A stretch of 64,000 bases of DNA, taken from positions 2,046,001 to 2,110,000 of the forward strand of contig NZ_VTGX01000001.1 of the NCBI RefSeq assembly GCF_009729095.1, read 5' to 3'. The position numbers and the translations under genes were made by a program. Within the stretch, counting starts at the first letter, position 1. Every line of letters starts with the position of its first letter. The DNA is from Mycolicibacterium sp. CBMA 247 (GTDB lineage: Bacteria > Actinomycetota > Actinomycetes > Mycobacteriales > Mycobacteriaceae). A model generated the notes under the pieces. It had not been told where the DNA came from. It searched no databases and saw only the letters and a program-made list of their open reading frames with translations. Shown piece by piece: positions 27,623 through 36,933 of the stretch.

Positions 27623-28365
27623 CAACACAGTCTGGTAATGGCGCCGATCCCACGATCGTCAGGCCCGTGTCGGAGTGGTTCAGCAATCTGCTCGCCCAAC
27701 ACATGGCCCCGTTGGAAGTCCTCTCGGGACGCATCGCCGCGGCGACTCGGCGCAGTGGCGACGGACCGCTGGGGCTGTCGCTGGACGACGCCGAGGCCCT
27801 TGTCGATCTCATCGATACCGCCCTACGCGAGTCCAGGTTGGCCATTGGCCACGGCTTCATCGCGGCGCCCGATGTCGTCGACGGTCGGGACCGGTACATG
27901 CTCTGGCTGCAACGCGACGCCGGCGTCGTGAAGCGGTTGCGCCTGAATTTCGACACCACCGATCTGGACGCGTACGACTACGTCAACATGGACTGGTACA
28001 CCAAGCCAATTGGCCAGCGCACCAGTGCGTTAACGGGGCCCTACCTCGACTACGCCGGGGCCGACCGGCTCGTCGTGACCGTGACGGCGCCGATCTTCGT
28101 CGACGACGCTGTTGTCGGTGTCGTCGCCACCGACCTGATCGCGTCCGAACTGGAAGCGCAGATCGCGCGACAACTGCGCACAATCGATGCCGAAGTACTC
28201 GTCGTCAACGAGGACCGCGCCGTCATCGCGACGAACTCGCCACGCTGGATGCCCGGGGAGCGGCTGCGCGCCCATCCCCACCAGGATCCCGACAACTTCG
28301 CCGCGGTGGTCCCACTGGAGTCGTGGACGGGCTGGAGTTTGGCGGTGGCAGTTCCGATTCGCTGA
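27619..28365 (+). CDS. Soluble Cache (PDC)-domain sensor protein
   Basis: A 248-residue protein that is essentially one sensor domain. The Cache/PDC hallmarks are YVNMDWYTKPIG, GPYLDYAG, VVTVTAPIFVDDAVVGVVATDL and a late WTGWSLAVAVPI. It has no transmembrane helix, signal peptide, kinase, methyl-acceptor or cyclase output domain. Cache domains normally sense amines and amino acids outside the cell, so a free cytosolic version is unusual. GTG at 27619 overlaps the GntR stop by four bases, making functional partnership with that regulator likely. Confidence 0.8.
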   Translation: MTTQSGNGADPTIVRPVSEWFSNLLAQHMAPLEVLSGRIAAATRRSGDGPLGLSLDDAEALVDLIDTALRESRLAIGHGFIAAPDVVDGRDRYMLWLQRDAGVVKRLRLNFDTTDLDAYDYVNMDWYTKPIGQRTSALTGPYLDYAGADRLVVTVTAPIFVDDAVVGVVATDLIASELEAQIARQLRTIDAEVLVVNEDRAVIATNSPRWMPGERLRAHPHQDPDNFAAVVPLESWTGWSLAVAVPIR

Positions 28366-28367
28366 AA

Positions 28368-28396
28368 GGGTGGGCGGCTATACGGACCGCCCACCC
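28368..28396. terminator. Bidirectional hairpin between Cache and Amt-like genes
   Basis: GGGTGGGCGG and CCGCCCACCC form a perfect 10-bp stem around a 9-base loop, two bases after the Cache stop and 18 bases after the end of the convergent Amt-like gene. Confidence 0.7.
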
Positions 28397-28414
28397 CGCC
28401 AGCAGGTGTCAGAC

Positions 28415-29803
28415 TCAGGAAGACGGCTGCAACGCATCTTCCGCAGGAACGCAGGCGGAGGCCTTCGGCCTCCACCGTGCGGCGTCGATACCGGTTGCCT
28501 CATCGTGCTCGGATACGCGTAGCCGCATCACATTTCCCAGACCCACGACGAGCACCAATGCGGCCGTGACCGCGATGGCCACCGTCGCACCAAGCCCCAC
28601 CAACTGCCACCACAGGTCGATCTTCGCGTGCTGGAAGCCGTAGTCACCGGTCAGACCGAAGTAGCCACCCGTGGGGGTACCCCATGCGACCACCCCGACG
28701 ACCAGACAGCCCACCGCCGTTGCGCAGGCCAGCGGGAAGACCTTCCCGTCGTCGATCCTGCGCGTGTTCACCCACGCATACACTGCGCCTACCACCAATG
28801 GGCCCAGCACGGCGATCAGGAACATCTCCCACGGTTTGAGAACATCGAAACCCGCTGTACCCGTGACATATCCGGAGATCGGTCCGAGCAACGCATGGAC
28901 AGGATTGTGGGTGTAATAGGCCAGCGCGCCGCCGACGATACCGCCGGCCGTCAAGGCGACGATGACGTTTACGTACACCAACCCCAGCCCGGAGGTGGTC
29001 ATCGAGATGCCGTAGTAGCCTTCGCCGGGCACAAAGAATCCGCATCCCACCACGATCAGCGGAGCTGCGAACATCAACACCAATACGCCGAGCGCGGCTA
29101 GCGGGACACTGTGCGGCGCCCACGTCACCGGTTGGCCGGGCTTGGGAAAAATCCCGATCCTGGGCTTGAGGCGGATGGTGAGGATGAGCCCGAACACCCC
29201 GGCGAAGATGTAGGACGTGTAAGCCCCGACAAAGTCGTGCACACCATGGTTGGTCAATGGGCTGGTCGAACCCCAGGTCAGCCACAGCAAGATGGGGTAG
29301 ACCACACCGCCGATCACCGCCGACATGACGTAAAAGGGAGCACTACGCAGACGCTCGGAAGCCGTCGTGTGCACGATCGCGCAGACGAATCCTCCATAGA
29401 CGGCAAGGAACACGAAGAATATCTGGGAGTTGCCGGCCCCCGGCGCCACCGCCGGATCGATCTGCTGCGCGTACTCGGACAGGAAACTGCCCGCGAACCG
29501 CCAGTCCTGCATCGACTGCGCGAAACCGTGCGGAACACCCAATGCCTGGTAGTACTGGTAGTTCCACAGGCCGAACCCGCAAACCATGAAACTCGCTGTG
29601 CCGATGGCGAACCCGACCATCTTCTGGATGACGGTGGACAGCATGTTCTCGGTTCGAACCAGGCCTGCATCGATCAGGACCAGGCCCAGTACGGCCAGGA
29701 TCACCGCCGTCGACGAGACGATGTAGACGAAGTTCTGCGAGATGGCGGCGGTGTCCACCTGATCACCGAAAGCTGCCGCGAGCAGCTGCCCCGCTCCGGT
29801 CAT
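28415..29803 (-). CDS. Amt/Mep/Rh-family membrane protein lacking the twin pore histidines
   Basis: A 462-residue protein with about 11 hydrophobic helices. Amt family features include TASERLRS (compare GALAERIRF in AmtB), the DFVGA aspartate motif at 190-194, PHSVPL, the IDDGKVFP loop and the C-terminal LRVSEHDEATGID that in AmtB contacts PII. By eye the first pore histidine (AmtB His168) aligns with Tyr198 and the second (His318) with about Ala359. Those residues define ammonium conduction, so the substrate may differ. It is the last gene of the amine operon and overlaps the upstream reductase by ATGA. Confidence 0.8.
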   Translation of the reverse strand: MTGAGQLLAAAFGDQVDTAAISQNFVYIVSSTAVILAVLGLVLIDAGLVRTENMLSTVIQKMVGFAIGTASFMVCGFGLWNYQYYQALGVPHGFAQSMQDWRFAGSFLSEYAQQIDPAVAPGAGNSQIFFVFLAVYGGFVCAIVHTTASERLRSAPFYVMSAVIGGVVYPILLWLTWGSTSPLTNHGVHDFVGAYTSYIFAGVFGLILTIRLKPRIGIFPKPGQPVTWAPHSVPLAALGVLVLMFAAPLIVVGCGFFVPGEGYYGISMTTSGLGLVYVNVIVALTAGGIVGGALAYYTHNPVHALLGPISGYVTGTAGFDVLKPWEMFLIAVLGPLVVGAVYAWVNTRRIDDGKVFPLACATAVGCLVVGVVAWGTPTGGYFGLTGDYGFQHAKIDLWWQLVGLGATVAIAVTAALVLVVGLGNVMRLRVSEHDEATGIDAARWRPKASACVPAEDALQPSS

Positions 29804-30846
29804 CTATCACCCCCCAGATAGGTGTGGAGCGGGAAGGCGCGGTACCGAAGGCGCGGAAGCTTTTCCGCGGTCACGAAACCCGCGGGAGCAGCGATAACAT
29901 CCGGGATCCGGTTGACCATCTGCGTACATGTCGTCACCTGCGTGGGGACGGTGCCGTTGGACAACACCAGGTTTGGTTCGCCTTCGATCGCCCATTCATT
30001 GATGTCACCGTCGTCGGGACCGTAAACCCGCCCGGACATCTCGAACGTGAACACCGGACCTTCTTCGGTCTGAATCTCGTCGACATCGGTGAAGCCGATG
30101 ACATCGCCGGCACGGATCTGTTTCTGCAGCGACTGGGAGAAGACGGGTTCGGTCGCAAGGTCCGGCCGGGTCGAAGTGGTCTGCGATTTCACGGTGAGGC
30201 CGGTGTCAGCGACCAGCGCGTCGAGCACATTCCGGCCGAACGTCGGCGGGCGCTGCGAGCCGCGCAGCCATTCCTCGAACTGGCCGGTGGTGCTGCCGAC
30301 CTGTTGATCCCCCGCGACCTCGGGACCATAGTCGTCGACGTTCCAGCTGGCCCGGCCGGTGACCGAGGAGATGTGGTGCGCGGTGCCCATCAACATGGCG
30401 ACCATGTTCACCCAGTAGGTGTCCTGATGGCCGGTTCCGGTCAGCGTGGCACCGGTGGACTTGGCGATGCGGTCGAGCTCGGCCGTGATCTCCGGCGACG
30501 TCTGCCACGGGAACAATGCTTCCTCGGAGATGGTGACGGCGTTGACACCGTGTTCGGCGCAGATGCGCAGCTGCGCCACTGCGTCGGCCATGTAACTGTT
30601 GACCGCGATGACCGCGATGTCGGGGCGGGTCTGCCGGAAGACCTCCCCCGCGTCGTCGTTGACCACGACTCCGAGCTGGCGGCCCAGTTCAGTCAGGTCG
30701 CCGAGGTCGCGTCCGACTTTGGATTCGCTGCGCGATATGGCGCCGACTATGTCGACGTCCTTGTCCAACAACATGCGTGTGACGATCGTGTTCATGGCTC
30801 CCACGCCATAAACAACTGCTTTGATGCGTTCCACGGGGCTGACCAC
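29800..30846 (-). CDS. Dihydrodipicolinate reductase-fold dehydrogenase (2,4-diaminopentanoate dehydrogenase-like), copy 2
   Basis: A 348-residue NAD(P)-binding protein. The Rossmann start is KAVVYGVGAMNTIVTRMLLD, then VDIVGAISRSESKVGRDLGD. The NAVTISEEALFPW and TLTGTGHQDTYWVNMV segments match the 2,4-diaminopentanoate dehydrogenase-like branch of this fold, which oxidatively deaminates a C4 amine. GTG at 30846 follows the previous stop directly. A homologue is encoded at the start of the operon (36930-37970), so two subunits or two steps are implied. The substrate is unknown. Confidence 0.75.
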   Translation of the reverse strand: MVSPVERIKAVVYGVGAMNTIVTRMLLDKDVDIVGAISRSESKVGRDLGDLTELGRQLGVVVNDDAGEVFRQTRPDIAVIAVNSYMADAVAQLRICAEHGVNAVTISEEALFPWQTSPEITAELDRIAKSTGATLTGTGHQDTYWVNMVAMLMGTAHHISSVTGRASWNVDDYGPEVAGDQQVGSTTGQFEEWLRGSQRPPTFGRNVLDALVADTGLTVKSQTTSTRPDLATEPVFSQSLQKQIRAGDVIGFTDVDEIQTEEGPVFTFEMSGRVYGPDDGDINEWAIEGEPNLVLSNGTVPTQVTTCTQMVNRIPDVIAAPAGFVTAEKLPRLRYRAFPLHTYLGGDR

Positions 30847-31140
30847 CTATTCCTTGTTTTGGGCGGAGGTTGACGGGCTCGGGTCGGGTCCCTCACCCGC
30901 AAGCAGCACTTCGTCAGCGAACTCACGATGAACTGCATCGAGGTGGTCCCAGCGCGCGGCCACGATCCGCTTTGTGTCCCAGGTTGGCATTCGCTGCTGC
31001 GAAAACCGGGTCATGCGTTCGGGATCTACCTCGAAGACGTGCTCGAAGCGCTCGACGACCTGGTCGGTCACGCGCTTCGGCGGGGGTGGAATCTGCTCGG
31101 AAGGTACGTACCGCCCGTACCGATACTCGGTGTTCATCAC
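30847..31140 (-). CDS. Small 97-residue protein of unknown family in amine operon
   Basis: I do not recognise this protein. It is hydrophilic, with an N-terminal Tyr/Arg/Pro-rich segment, a central amphipathic helix (RVTDQVVERFEHVFEVDPER) and a Trp-containing WDTKRIVAARWDHL, ending in an acidic, disordered tail. There are no cysteines and no signal peptide. Its ATG overlaps the flavoprotein stop by four bases and its stop touches the next start, so it is surely translated with them. It may be a small subunit or assembly factor of the flavoprotein/Fe-S complex. Confidence 0.72.
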   Translation of the reverse strand: MMNTEYRYGRYVPSEQIPPPPKRVTDQVVERFEHVFEVDPERMTRFSQQRMPTWDTKRIVAARWDHLDAVHREFADEVLLAGEGPDPSPSTSAQNKE

Positions 31141-32654
31141 TGCACTCCCTCGGGGAGATAGGCCTCATCGAGACTCTGTTTGCCCGGATTCATGATGTTG
31201 TGCGGATCCAGCGCTCGTTTGATCGTCTTCATCACCTGCCACGACGCCCCCATCTCGGTGGGCACGAGCTCGGCGTCCCCGGCGCGGGTCGCACCGTGAC
31301 AAGCCGACATCGAACCACCGTGATCGATTGCCACTTGGGCGATCTCGCGCTTGAGCGAGACGAACGCTTGCCACGCCTCTTCATCCATGCGGTCCTCCCA
31401 CAGACCCATATCGATCTCCAGCAAGAGATCTCCCCAGGGCTTGTGTCCACCGTTGGTGTAGGCGAATGCACCCCAGTCGTCGAAGATGTCGTACTTGTCC
31501 ATGTAGCGGTGCGCGATTTCGTGCCACTTCCGTAGCACCTCGGGCACTTCGCTGTACGGGATCGCGGCGTCCTCGCAGTGCCACGACATCGGCACCACCT
31601 TGCCGTTGGCGTCGCGACCGTGCAGCGGATTTGCGTAGCGGTCATGGCGGGCCGCCCAGTCACCGGACGCGATCTCGTCGCCGATGTACTTGCCGCCCAG
31701 GCTCCGACCGAGTTCCATCACGATCTTCGAGGCCGGTTCGACTTCCGCGCGGGTACCGAGCAGCGAGGCCGCGCATACCGCCTTGACCCATTCCGGCTGC
31801 ACGATGTAGGCCTCGTCGTCACGGCGAAGGTACTCGACCTTCTCGGGATCGAACAGCATGACACCGGCCAGGGTGGCCAGACCACTCTTGGCAATCTTCG
31901 AGAACGTCCGATACGCGGTGTCGTAGTCCTCGAACAGGAAGAACGCGGCGAACTCGGTCTCGGCCCGGGGCACCAGTTCCAGTGTCGCCTCGGTGACGAT
32001 CCCGAGGGTCCCCTGATGACCCATGAACAGCTGCTTGAGGTGGTAGCCCGTCGAAGACTTGCGGATCTTACGTCCGCCGCCCTCTCCGACCTCGATGACT
32101 TCCCCAGTGGGCAGGACGATTTCGAAAGAGATCACCAGATCGCGGGTGTGCCCGTACCGCGCTCCCAGCAGCGACAGGCCACTGGTGCCGATCCGTCCGC
32201 CGACGAGTGCGCAGGCATACGATGCGGGGTCGTCGGGATAGATCACCCCGTGGGGGCTCAGACTGCGGTTGAGGGTCTGCATATTGATGCCCGGTCCGAC
32301 GGTGACGGTGTTGTTCACCAGGTCGATCTCTTTGATCTTGTCCATTCGCTTGACGTCGACCAGGATGCCGCCGCGCATTGGGACAGCGCCGTCCGCCAGA
32401 CCCGTTCCACCTGCCCTGGGTACGATTGGTACGCCACACTCGTTGGCCAGCTTCACGATTCGTGAGACTTGCTCGGTGGTGCGGGGCAGGACCACCACAT
32501 CGGGCAGGAATTCCTCCCAGCGATGAACGGGGAAGGGGGCCGGCACCCGGGCCCGGTTGAAACGGCTGGACCGGTCGGTCAATACCGCCCCGTCCTCGTC
32601 GAGGATTTCCCGGAGGCGGTCGACGATCTCGCCGCTGATGGTCGGAGCGGTCAT
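31137..32654 (-). CDS. FAD-linked oxidase, GlcD / D-lactate dehydrogenase-like
   Basis: A 505-residue VAO/PCMH flavoprotein. The FAD-binding pattern is PDVVVLPRTTEQVSRIVKLA and VPIVPRAGGTGLADGA (about 50-90), then GGRIGTSGLSLLGARYGHTRD and GHQGTLGIVTEATLEL. The FAD-oxidase C-terminal domain ends in IKRALDPHNIMNPGK. These enzymes oxidise 2-hydroxyacids or related C-H bonds. It overlaps the Fe-S gene (32651-32654) and the 97-residue gene, so the three probably form one respiratory-chain-linked dehydrogenase. Confidence 0.85.
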   Translation of the reverse strand: MTAPTISGEIVDRLREILDEDGAVLTDRSSRFNRARVPAPFPVHRWEEFLPDVVVLPRTTEQVSRIVKLANECGVPIVPRAGGTGLADGAVPMRGGILVDVKRMDKIKEIDLVNNTVTVGPGINMQTLNRSLSPHGVIYPDDPASYACALVGGRIGTSGLSLLGARYGHTRDLVISFEIVLPTGEVIEVGEGGGRKIRKSSTGYHLKQLFMGHQGTLGIVTEATLELVPRAETEFAAFFLFEDYDTAYRTFSKIAKSGLATLAGVMLFDPEKVEYLRRDDEAYIVQPEWVKAVCAASLLGTRAEVEPASKIVMELGRSLGGKYIGDEIASGDWAARHDRYANPLHGRDANGKVVPMSWHCEDAAIPYSEVPEVLRKWHEIAHRYMDKYDIFDDWGAFAYTNGGHKPWGDLLLEIDMGLWEDRMDEEAWQAFVSLKREIAQVAIDHGGSMSACHGATRAGDAELVPTEMGASWQVMKTIKRALDPHNIMNPGKQSLDEAYLPEGVQ

Positions 32655-33928
32655 GAGTGCGTGGCCCCACCGATCTCGATGCCGGCCGATTCAGCCACCA
32701 ACTCGATGATGTCGCGTACTTCGATACCGGCCTCGGCACCCGCGGCCGAGAGCGGCCTTTCCGACCAGACACAGGCACTGACCAGCATGTCGACCTCCAG
32801 TTCGGAGGCTTTCTCAAGCCTTCGCCGACTGATTTCCGCTGTGATCTCAGGCTTTTCGATCGGAAGCCCGCCGCCGCCGCCTGAGCAGTACGACCATTGC
32901 GTGACCCGATCGACATCTTTGAATGTCAATCCGGGTATCGCGCGCAGAATCTCCCTCGGTGCCTGGTGGATGCCTTTGCGCTTGTTGAGCCGGCACGGGT
33001 CGTGGTAGGTGACGACCTTGTTGATCGGCTTGGTGAGTTTCAGTCGCCCGTCGCGGATCAACTCGGCGACCAGATCGATGATCTGCACAACTTCGAAGTC
33101 GAATTCGTCTCCGAAGTACGCCGGATAGTCCTCGGTGAAATGCACGTAGTCGTGCGGTTCGATGGCGATGACCCGTTTGACCCCCGACTTTCGCCAGTCG
33201 TCGATGTTGTGCCGGGCGAACCGCTTTGACTGCTCGGCGTAGCCCATCTCAGCCGCCGGTCCGCCGCAGCACCATTGCTCGTTCATCAGACCGAACTCCA
33301 CGCCGGCCAGTTGCAGAATCTGTGCGGTAGCACGGGGAACCGAGGTGCGGTAGAAGGCACCTTCACAGTCGACGAACATGATGGTCTCGCCGCCGATCGG
33401 AATGTTGAGCCCGTGCGCCCAGTCCCGAACCTGCGCCTGGCCGTTGGGTTGGGATCCCTCGGTGCCGAGCACTGGTTCGTTCTTCAGCTCATCGGTCAGA
33501 CGGTTCCAGACCTTCCACTTCTCGCGGTCGAGTCCCTTGTCCACCAACATTGCCCGCATGGCGCGCACCACCTTGACGGTTTCGGTGCGGGCCCGGTAGA
33601 AGTCGCCCACCATCAGGGTGTTGGGACAGCGGACCTCACAGCCGCCGCACTGCGTGCAGTGCACGTAGTCGTCTGCGACATCCTCGACGCTGAGGTGGCC
33701 CTTCTCCAGCGCAATCACGTTGGAGTGAAAGGCAGTGGGAGTGTGGTTTTCATTGCGGGTCACCTGGGTGACCGGACACACCTCACGGCAGAACTTGTGA
33801 CCGGAAGAGAAGCATCCGGTGGCGTTCTCATGCCACTTGTCGACGAAGGCGCGTTCAACATCGCCGAGGTGCGTGGGGGTGCCCAGGTCGATCGAGGCCG
33901 CTTCATTTGTCGTGTCGTTATCGCTCAT
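32651..33928 (-). CDS. Fe-S / CCG-domain electron-transfer subunit (GlcF-like)
   Basis: A 425-residue protein with an N-terminal ferredoxin-like part (CFSSGHKFCREVC and VHCTQCGGCEVRCP, about 38-115) and C-terminal cysteine-rich CCG domains (WCCGGPAAEMGY, YHDPCRLNKRKG, SYCSGGGGGLP). This is the electron-transfer partner seen with GlcD-type flavoproteins and in heterodisulfide-reductase-like complexes. It overlaps the flavoprotein gene by ATGA, supporting a complex that passes electrons from the substrate to quinone. Confidence 0.85.
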   Translation of the reverse strand: MSDNDTTNEAASIDLGTPTHLGDVERAFVDKWHENATGCFSSGHKFCREVCPVTQVTRNENHTPTAFHSNVIALEKGHLSVEDVADDYVHCTQCGGCEVRCPNTLMVGDFYRARTETVKVVRAMRAMLVDKGLDREKWKVWNRLTDELKNEPVLGTEGSQPNGQAQVRDWAHGLNIPIGGETIMFVDCEGAFYRTSVPRATAQILQLAGVEFGLMNEQWCCGGPAAEMGYAEQSKRFARHNIDDWRKSGVKRVIAIEPHDYVHFTEDYPAYFGDEFDFEVVQIIDLVAELIRDGRLKLTKPINKVVTYHDPCRLNKRKGIHQAPREILRAIPGLTFKDVDRVTQWSYCSGGGGGLPIEKPEITAEISRRRLEKASELEVDMLVSACVWSERPLSAAGAEAGIEVRDIIELVAESAGIEIGGATHS

Positions 33929-33947
33929 TTGGGGGCTGTCCTTTTCC

Positions 33948-35369
33948 TCAGGAGTACCGGGTCATGACGTGCTTGAGCCGCGTGTAGTCCTCCAGGCCGT
34001 AGACCGAGAGGTCCTTGCCGTAACCCGACTGCTTGAAGCCGCCGTGCGGCATCTCCGAGACGACCGGGAGGTGGTCGTTGATCCACACGCACCCGAAATC
34101 CAGTTCGCGCATCACGCGGTTCGCGCGACCGATGTCCTGGGTCCACACCGATGAGGCCAGGCCGAAGTCGACGTCGTTGGCCCACGCGAGGGCCTGCGCT
34201 TCGTCGGCAGCGCGCTGCACGGACACCACAGGCCCGAACAGTTCGGTTTGCACGATGATGTCGTCCTGGCTTGGATCGACGACGAGGGTGGGTTCGATGA
34301 AGAACCCGCGGTCACCGAACGCGCGACCACCGGTGACCACCTTGCCGTTGGTGCGGTCTACGACACTGAGGATTTCGTCGCGTCGTTGGCCGGAGATCAC
34401 CGGTCCCATGTCGAGGTCTTCGGCCTGCGCCGGATCACCGACCTTGATGGCTTCGACGGCGGGCACCAGTTGATCGAGGAGCTTTTCGTAGGCTGCCGGC
34501 GTTGCGATCACCCGGCAGGCGGCGGTGCAGTCCTGCCCCGAGTTGACGTACCCACCCACCGTGATGGCCGCCACCGCGGCGGAGATATCGGCATCGTCGA
34601 ACACCAACACGGGCGCCTTGCCGCCGAGCTCCAGGTGGGTCCTCGCGACATGGTCGGCCGCCACTGCGGCGATATGCCTGCCCGTCCCGGTGTCGCCGGT
34701 GATGGACACCATGGCGACGCGGCGGTCCGCGACCAGACTGTCCCCGATCTCGGCGGCGCTGCCCGACAACACGTTGAGGACACCGGCCGGCAAGATGTCC
34801 TTGGCCAGCCGGGCGACGTGCAGGACGGTCAGCGGGGTCAGCCGAGAGGGCTTCAGGATGCTGCAGTTTCCGGCGGCCAGGGCGGGAGCGAACTTCCACG
34901 CCGCCATCAGCAGCGGATAGTTCCACGGTGCGATTCCGGCCACGACGCCGATCGGCTCGCGGCGAACCACCGATTCGTACCCCGACAGGTACTCGCCGCC
35001 TGCCCGGCCTTCCAAACAACGGGCCGCTCCGGCGAAGAAGCGGATGTTGTCGACGACGAGCGGCACTTCCTCACGCGCGACCGGTAGCGGCTTGCCCACG
35101 TTGCGCGACTCCAGCTGTGCCAGCTGCTCGGCATCGGCCTCGATGGCGTCGGCGAGAGCCAGCAGCATCTCAGCGCGGTCTTTCGGCGTCGTGCGCTTCC
35201 AGTCGGCGAAGGCAGCTTGTGCGCTGTCGACCGCCGCGCGGACATCGTCGGGGCCACACGCCGGCACGCTGGCCAACACCTCTTCGGTGGCCGGCTCGAC
35301 CACGTCGAGCCGGCGTCCACTGATCGCCTCGACCATGCGGCCGTTGGTCAGGATGGCTGGTTCGTTCAT
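33948..35369 (-). CDS. NAD-dependent aldehyde dehydrogenase, aminobutyraldehyde/betaine-aldehyde type
   Basis: A 473-residue aldehyde dehydrogenase. It has GIAPWNYPLLMA, the general-base Glu in LELGGKAPVLVFDDAD and the nucleophile Cys in NSGQDCTAACR, a string typical of gamma-aminobutyraldehyde dehydrogenases of the PatD type. ATG at 35369 has AGGAG just upstream; 36 further codons of open frame lie upstream but overlap the synthetase gene. It would turn an amino-aldehyde from deamination into the acid. It lies in the operon between the synthetase and Fe-S genes. Confidence 0.85.
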   Translation of the reverse strand: MNEPAILTNGRMVEAISGRRLDVVEPATEEVLASVPACGPDDVRAAVDSAQAAFADWKRTTPKDRAEMLLALADAIEADAEQLAQLESRNVGKPLPVAREEVPLVVDNIRFFAGAARCLEGRAGGEYLSGYESVVRREPIGVVAGIAPWNYPLLMAAWKFAPALAAGNCSILKPSRLTPLTVLHVARLAKDILPAGVLNVLSGSAAEIGDSLVADRRVAMVSITGDTGTGRHIAAVAADHVARTHLELGGKAPVLVFDDADISAAVAAITVGGYVNSGQDCTAACRVIATPAAYEKLLDQLVPAVEAIKVGDPAQAEDLDMGPVISGQRRDEILSVVDRTNGKVVTGGRAFGDRGFFIEPTLVVDPSQDDIIVQTELFGPVVSVQRAADEAQALAWANDVDFGLASSVWTQDIGRANRVMRELDFGCVWINDHLPVVSEMPHGGFKQSGYGKDLSVYGLEDYTRLKHVMTRYS

Positions 35370-35397
35370 CTCACTCCTGGTACTCGGTGTGCTGTGG

Positions 35398-36933
35398 TCA
35401 CGAAAGCTCCTCTCGGAGAATGAATTTCTGGATCTTTCCGGTGGAGGTCTTGGGGAGGTCCCGGAAACGGAATTCATCGGGGATCTTGAACTTGGAGATC
35501 CGGGCGGCCAGATGCTTGCGCAGCACTTCTGAGTCGGTCGTCGACCCGGGCGCCAGCGCCACGAACGCCAGTGGCCGCTCGCCCCAACGTTCGCTGGGCA
35601 TCGCGACGACCGCGGCTTCCAGGACGGCGGGGTGCTCCATCAGGGCCTGCTCCACCTCCACCGAGGAGATGTTCTCGCCACCGGAGATGATGACGTCCTT
35701 GGCGCGGTCCTTGATCTCGATGTAGCCGTCGGGATGTCGCACCGCGAGATCGCCGGTCCGCAGCCAGCCGTCGGGAATGGCGGCGCGGGTTGCGTCGTCG
35801 TCGCGGAAGTACCCCGGTGTGACGTTGTTGCCGCGTACCGCGATCTCACCGACGGTGAGGGCGTCGGCGGGCACATCGTTTCCGGCCGGGTCGACGACGC
35901 GGGGCTGACGGGAGATGACGTTCCCGATCCCCTGCCGGGCGTTGAGACGGTCCTGATCGGTTTCGCTGTACCGGTTCCACTCCGGGCGCCAGTCGTTGAT
36001 GACGATCGGCCCGTAGGTCTCGGTCATGCCGTACAGGTGCGTGACATCGAAACCGTACGCACGGGCGCGCCCGAGCAGCGCCGGAGCCGGCGGAGATCCA
36101 CCGGTGGCAACCCAGACGTGCCGATCGGGCCGCGCCACGGCCTCGCCGGCGAAGGTGATCATGGACAACAACGTGGGAGCCGCACACAGGTGAGTCACGC
36201 CATGCTGCTCGATACTCCGCCAGATCTGCTGGGGCACAACCTCACTCATGCAGACGTGGGTGGCACCCGCCGCAGTGACCGCCCACGTGAAGCACCAGCC
36301 GTTGCAGTGGAACATCGGCAGTGTCCACAAATACACCGACGCCATGTCCATCCTGCTGTGGAACGCCATCGCCAGCGCCTGCAAGTAGGCGCCCCGATGG
36401 GTGTACACAACACCTTTGGGCGTACCCGTCGTTCCGCTGGTGTAGTTGATGGCGATCGTGGCGAGTTCGTCGTCGACGACCTCGACCCTCGGCTGTGCCT
36501 GCACCAGGGCACTTTCGAACTGCTCGCCCGTCGCGATGGTCGTGATCTGTCGCCCGCTGGCGGCGATGGCCGCATCGGCGAGCTCAGCTGCACCCTCGGC
36601 GTGAATGAGGATCTCGACCTGCGCGTGATCCAGGATGTAGCCGATCTCGGCGGCACCCAACCGGATGTTGATCGGGACCAGCACGCCCGCGGCGAACGGC
36701 ACCCCATAGTGGGCTTCGAGTACTTCCCGGCTATTGGGCGCAAGCACGGCCACCCGGCCGCCGCGCGTCAGTCCCAACGCCGTCAGGGCGCCGGCGAGCC
36801 GGGTCGCGCGCTCGTACAGCTGCCCGTAGGTGATCGCGCCGCCGGGGCTGATGACCGCGACCCTGTCGCCGTACACCGCGGCGGCGCGGGTCAGGAATTT
36901 AACCGGAGACAGCACGCATCCGGGGGTGATCAC
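35398..36933 (-). CDS. Class I adenylate-forming acyl-CoA synthetase
   Basis: A 511-residue ANL-superfamily ligase. The P-loop is YTSGTTGTPKG near 165, followed by HLYGMTETYGP, the GYFRDDDAT and WLRTGDLAVRHPDGY segments and the catalytic Lys in KTSTGKIQKF near the C-terminus. It activates a carboxylate with ATP and CoA. In context it could act on the acid released by the neighbouring aldehyde dehydrogenase. GTG at 36933 overlaps the upstream reductase stop by four bases. Confidence 0.88.
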   Translation of the reverse strand: MITPGCVLSPVKFLTRAAAVYGDRVAVISPGGAITYGQLYERATRLAGALTALGLTRGGRVAVLAPNSREVLEAHYGVPFAAGVLVPINIRLGAAEIGYILDHAQVEILIHAEGAAELADAAIAASGRQITTIATGEQFESALVQAQPRVEVVDDELATIAINYTSGTTGTPKGVVYTHRGAYLQALAMAFHSRMDMASVYLWTLPMFHCNGWCFTWAVTAAGATHVCMSEVVPQQIWRSIEQHGVTHLCAAPTLLSMITFAGEAVARPDRHVWVATGGSPPAPALLGRARAYGFDVTHLYGMTETYGPIVINDWRPEWNRYSETDQDRLNARQGIGNVISRQPRVVDPAGNDVPADALTVGEIAVRGNNVTPGYFRDDDATRAAIPDGWLRTGDLAVRHPDGYIEIKDRAKDVIISGGENISSVEVEQALMEHPAVLEAAVVAMPSERWGERPLAFVALAPGSTTDSEVLRKHLAARISKFKIPDEFRFRDLPKTSTGKIQKFILREELS

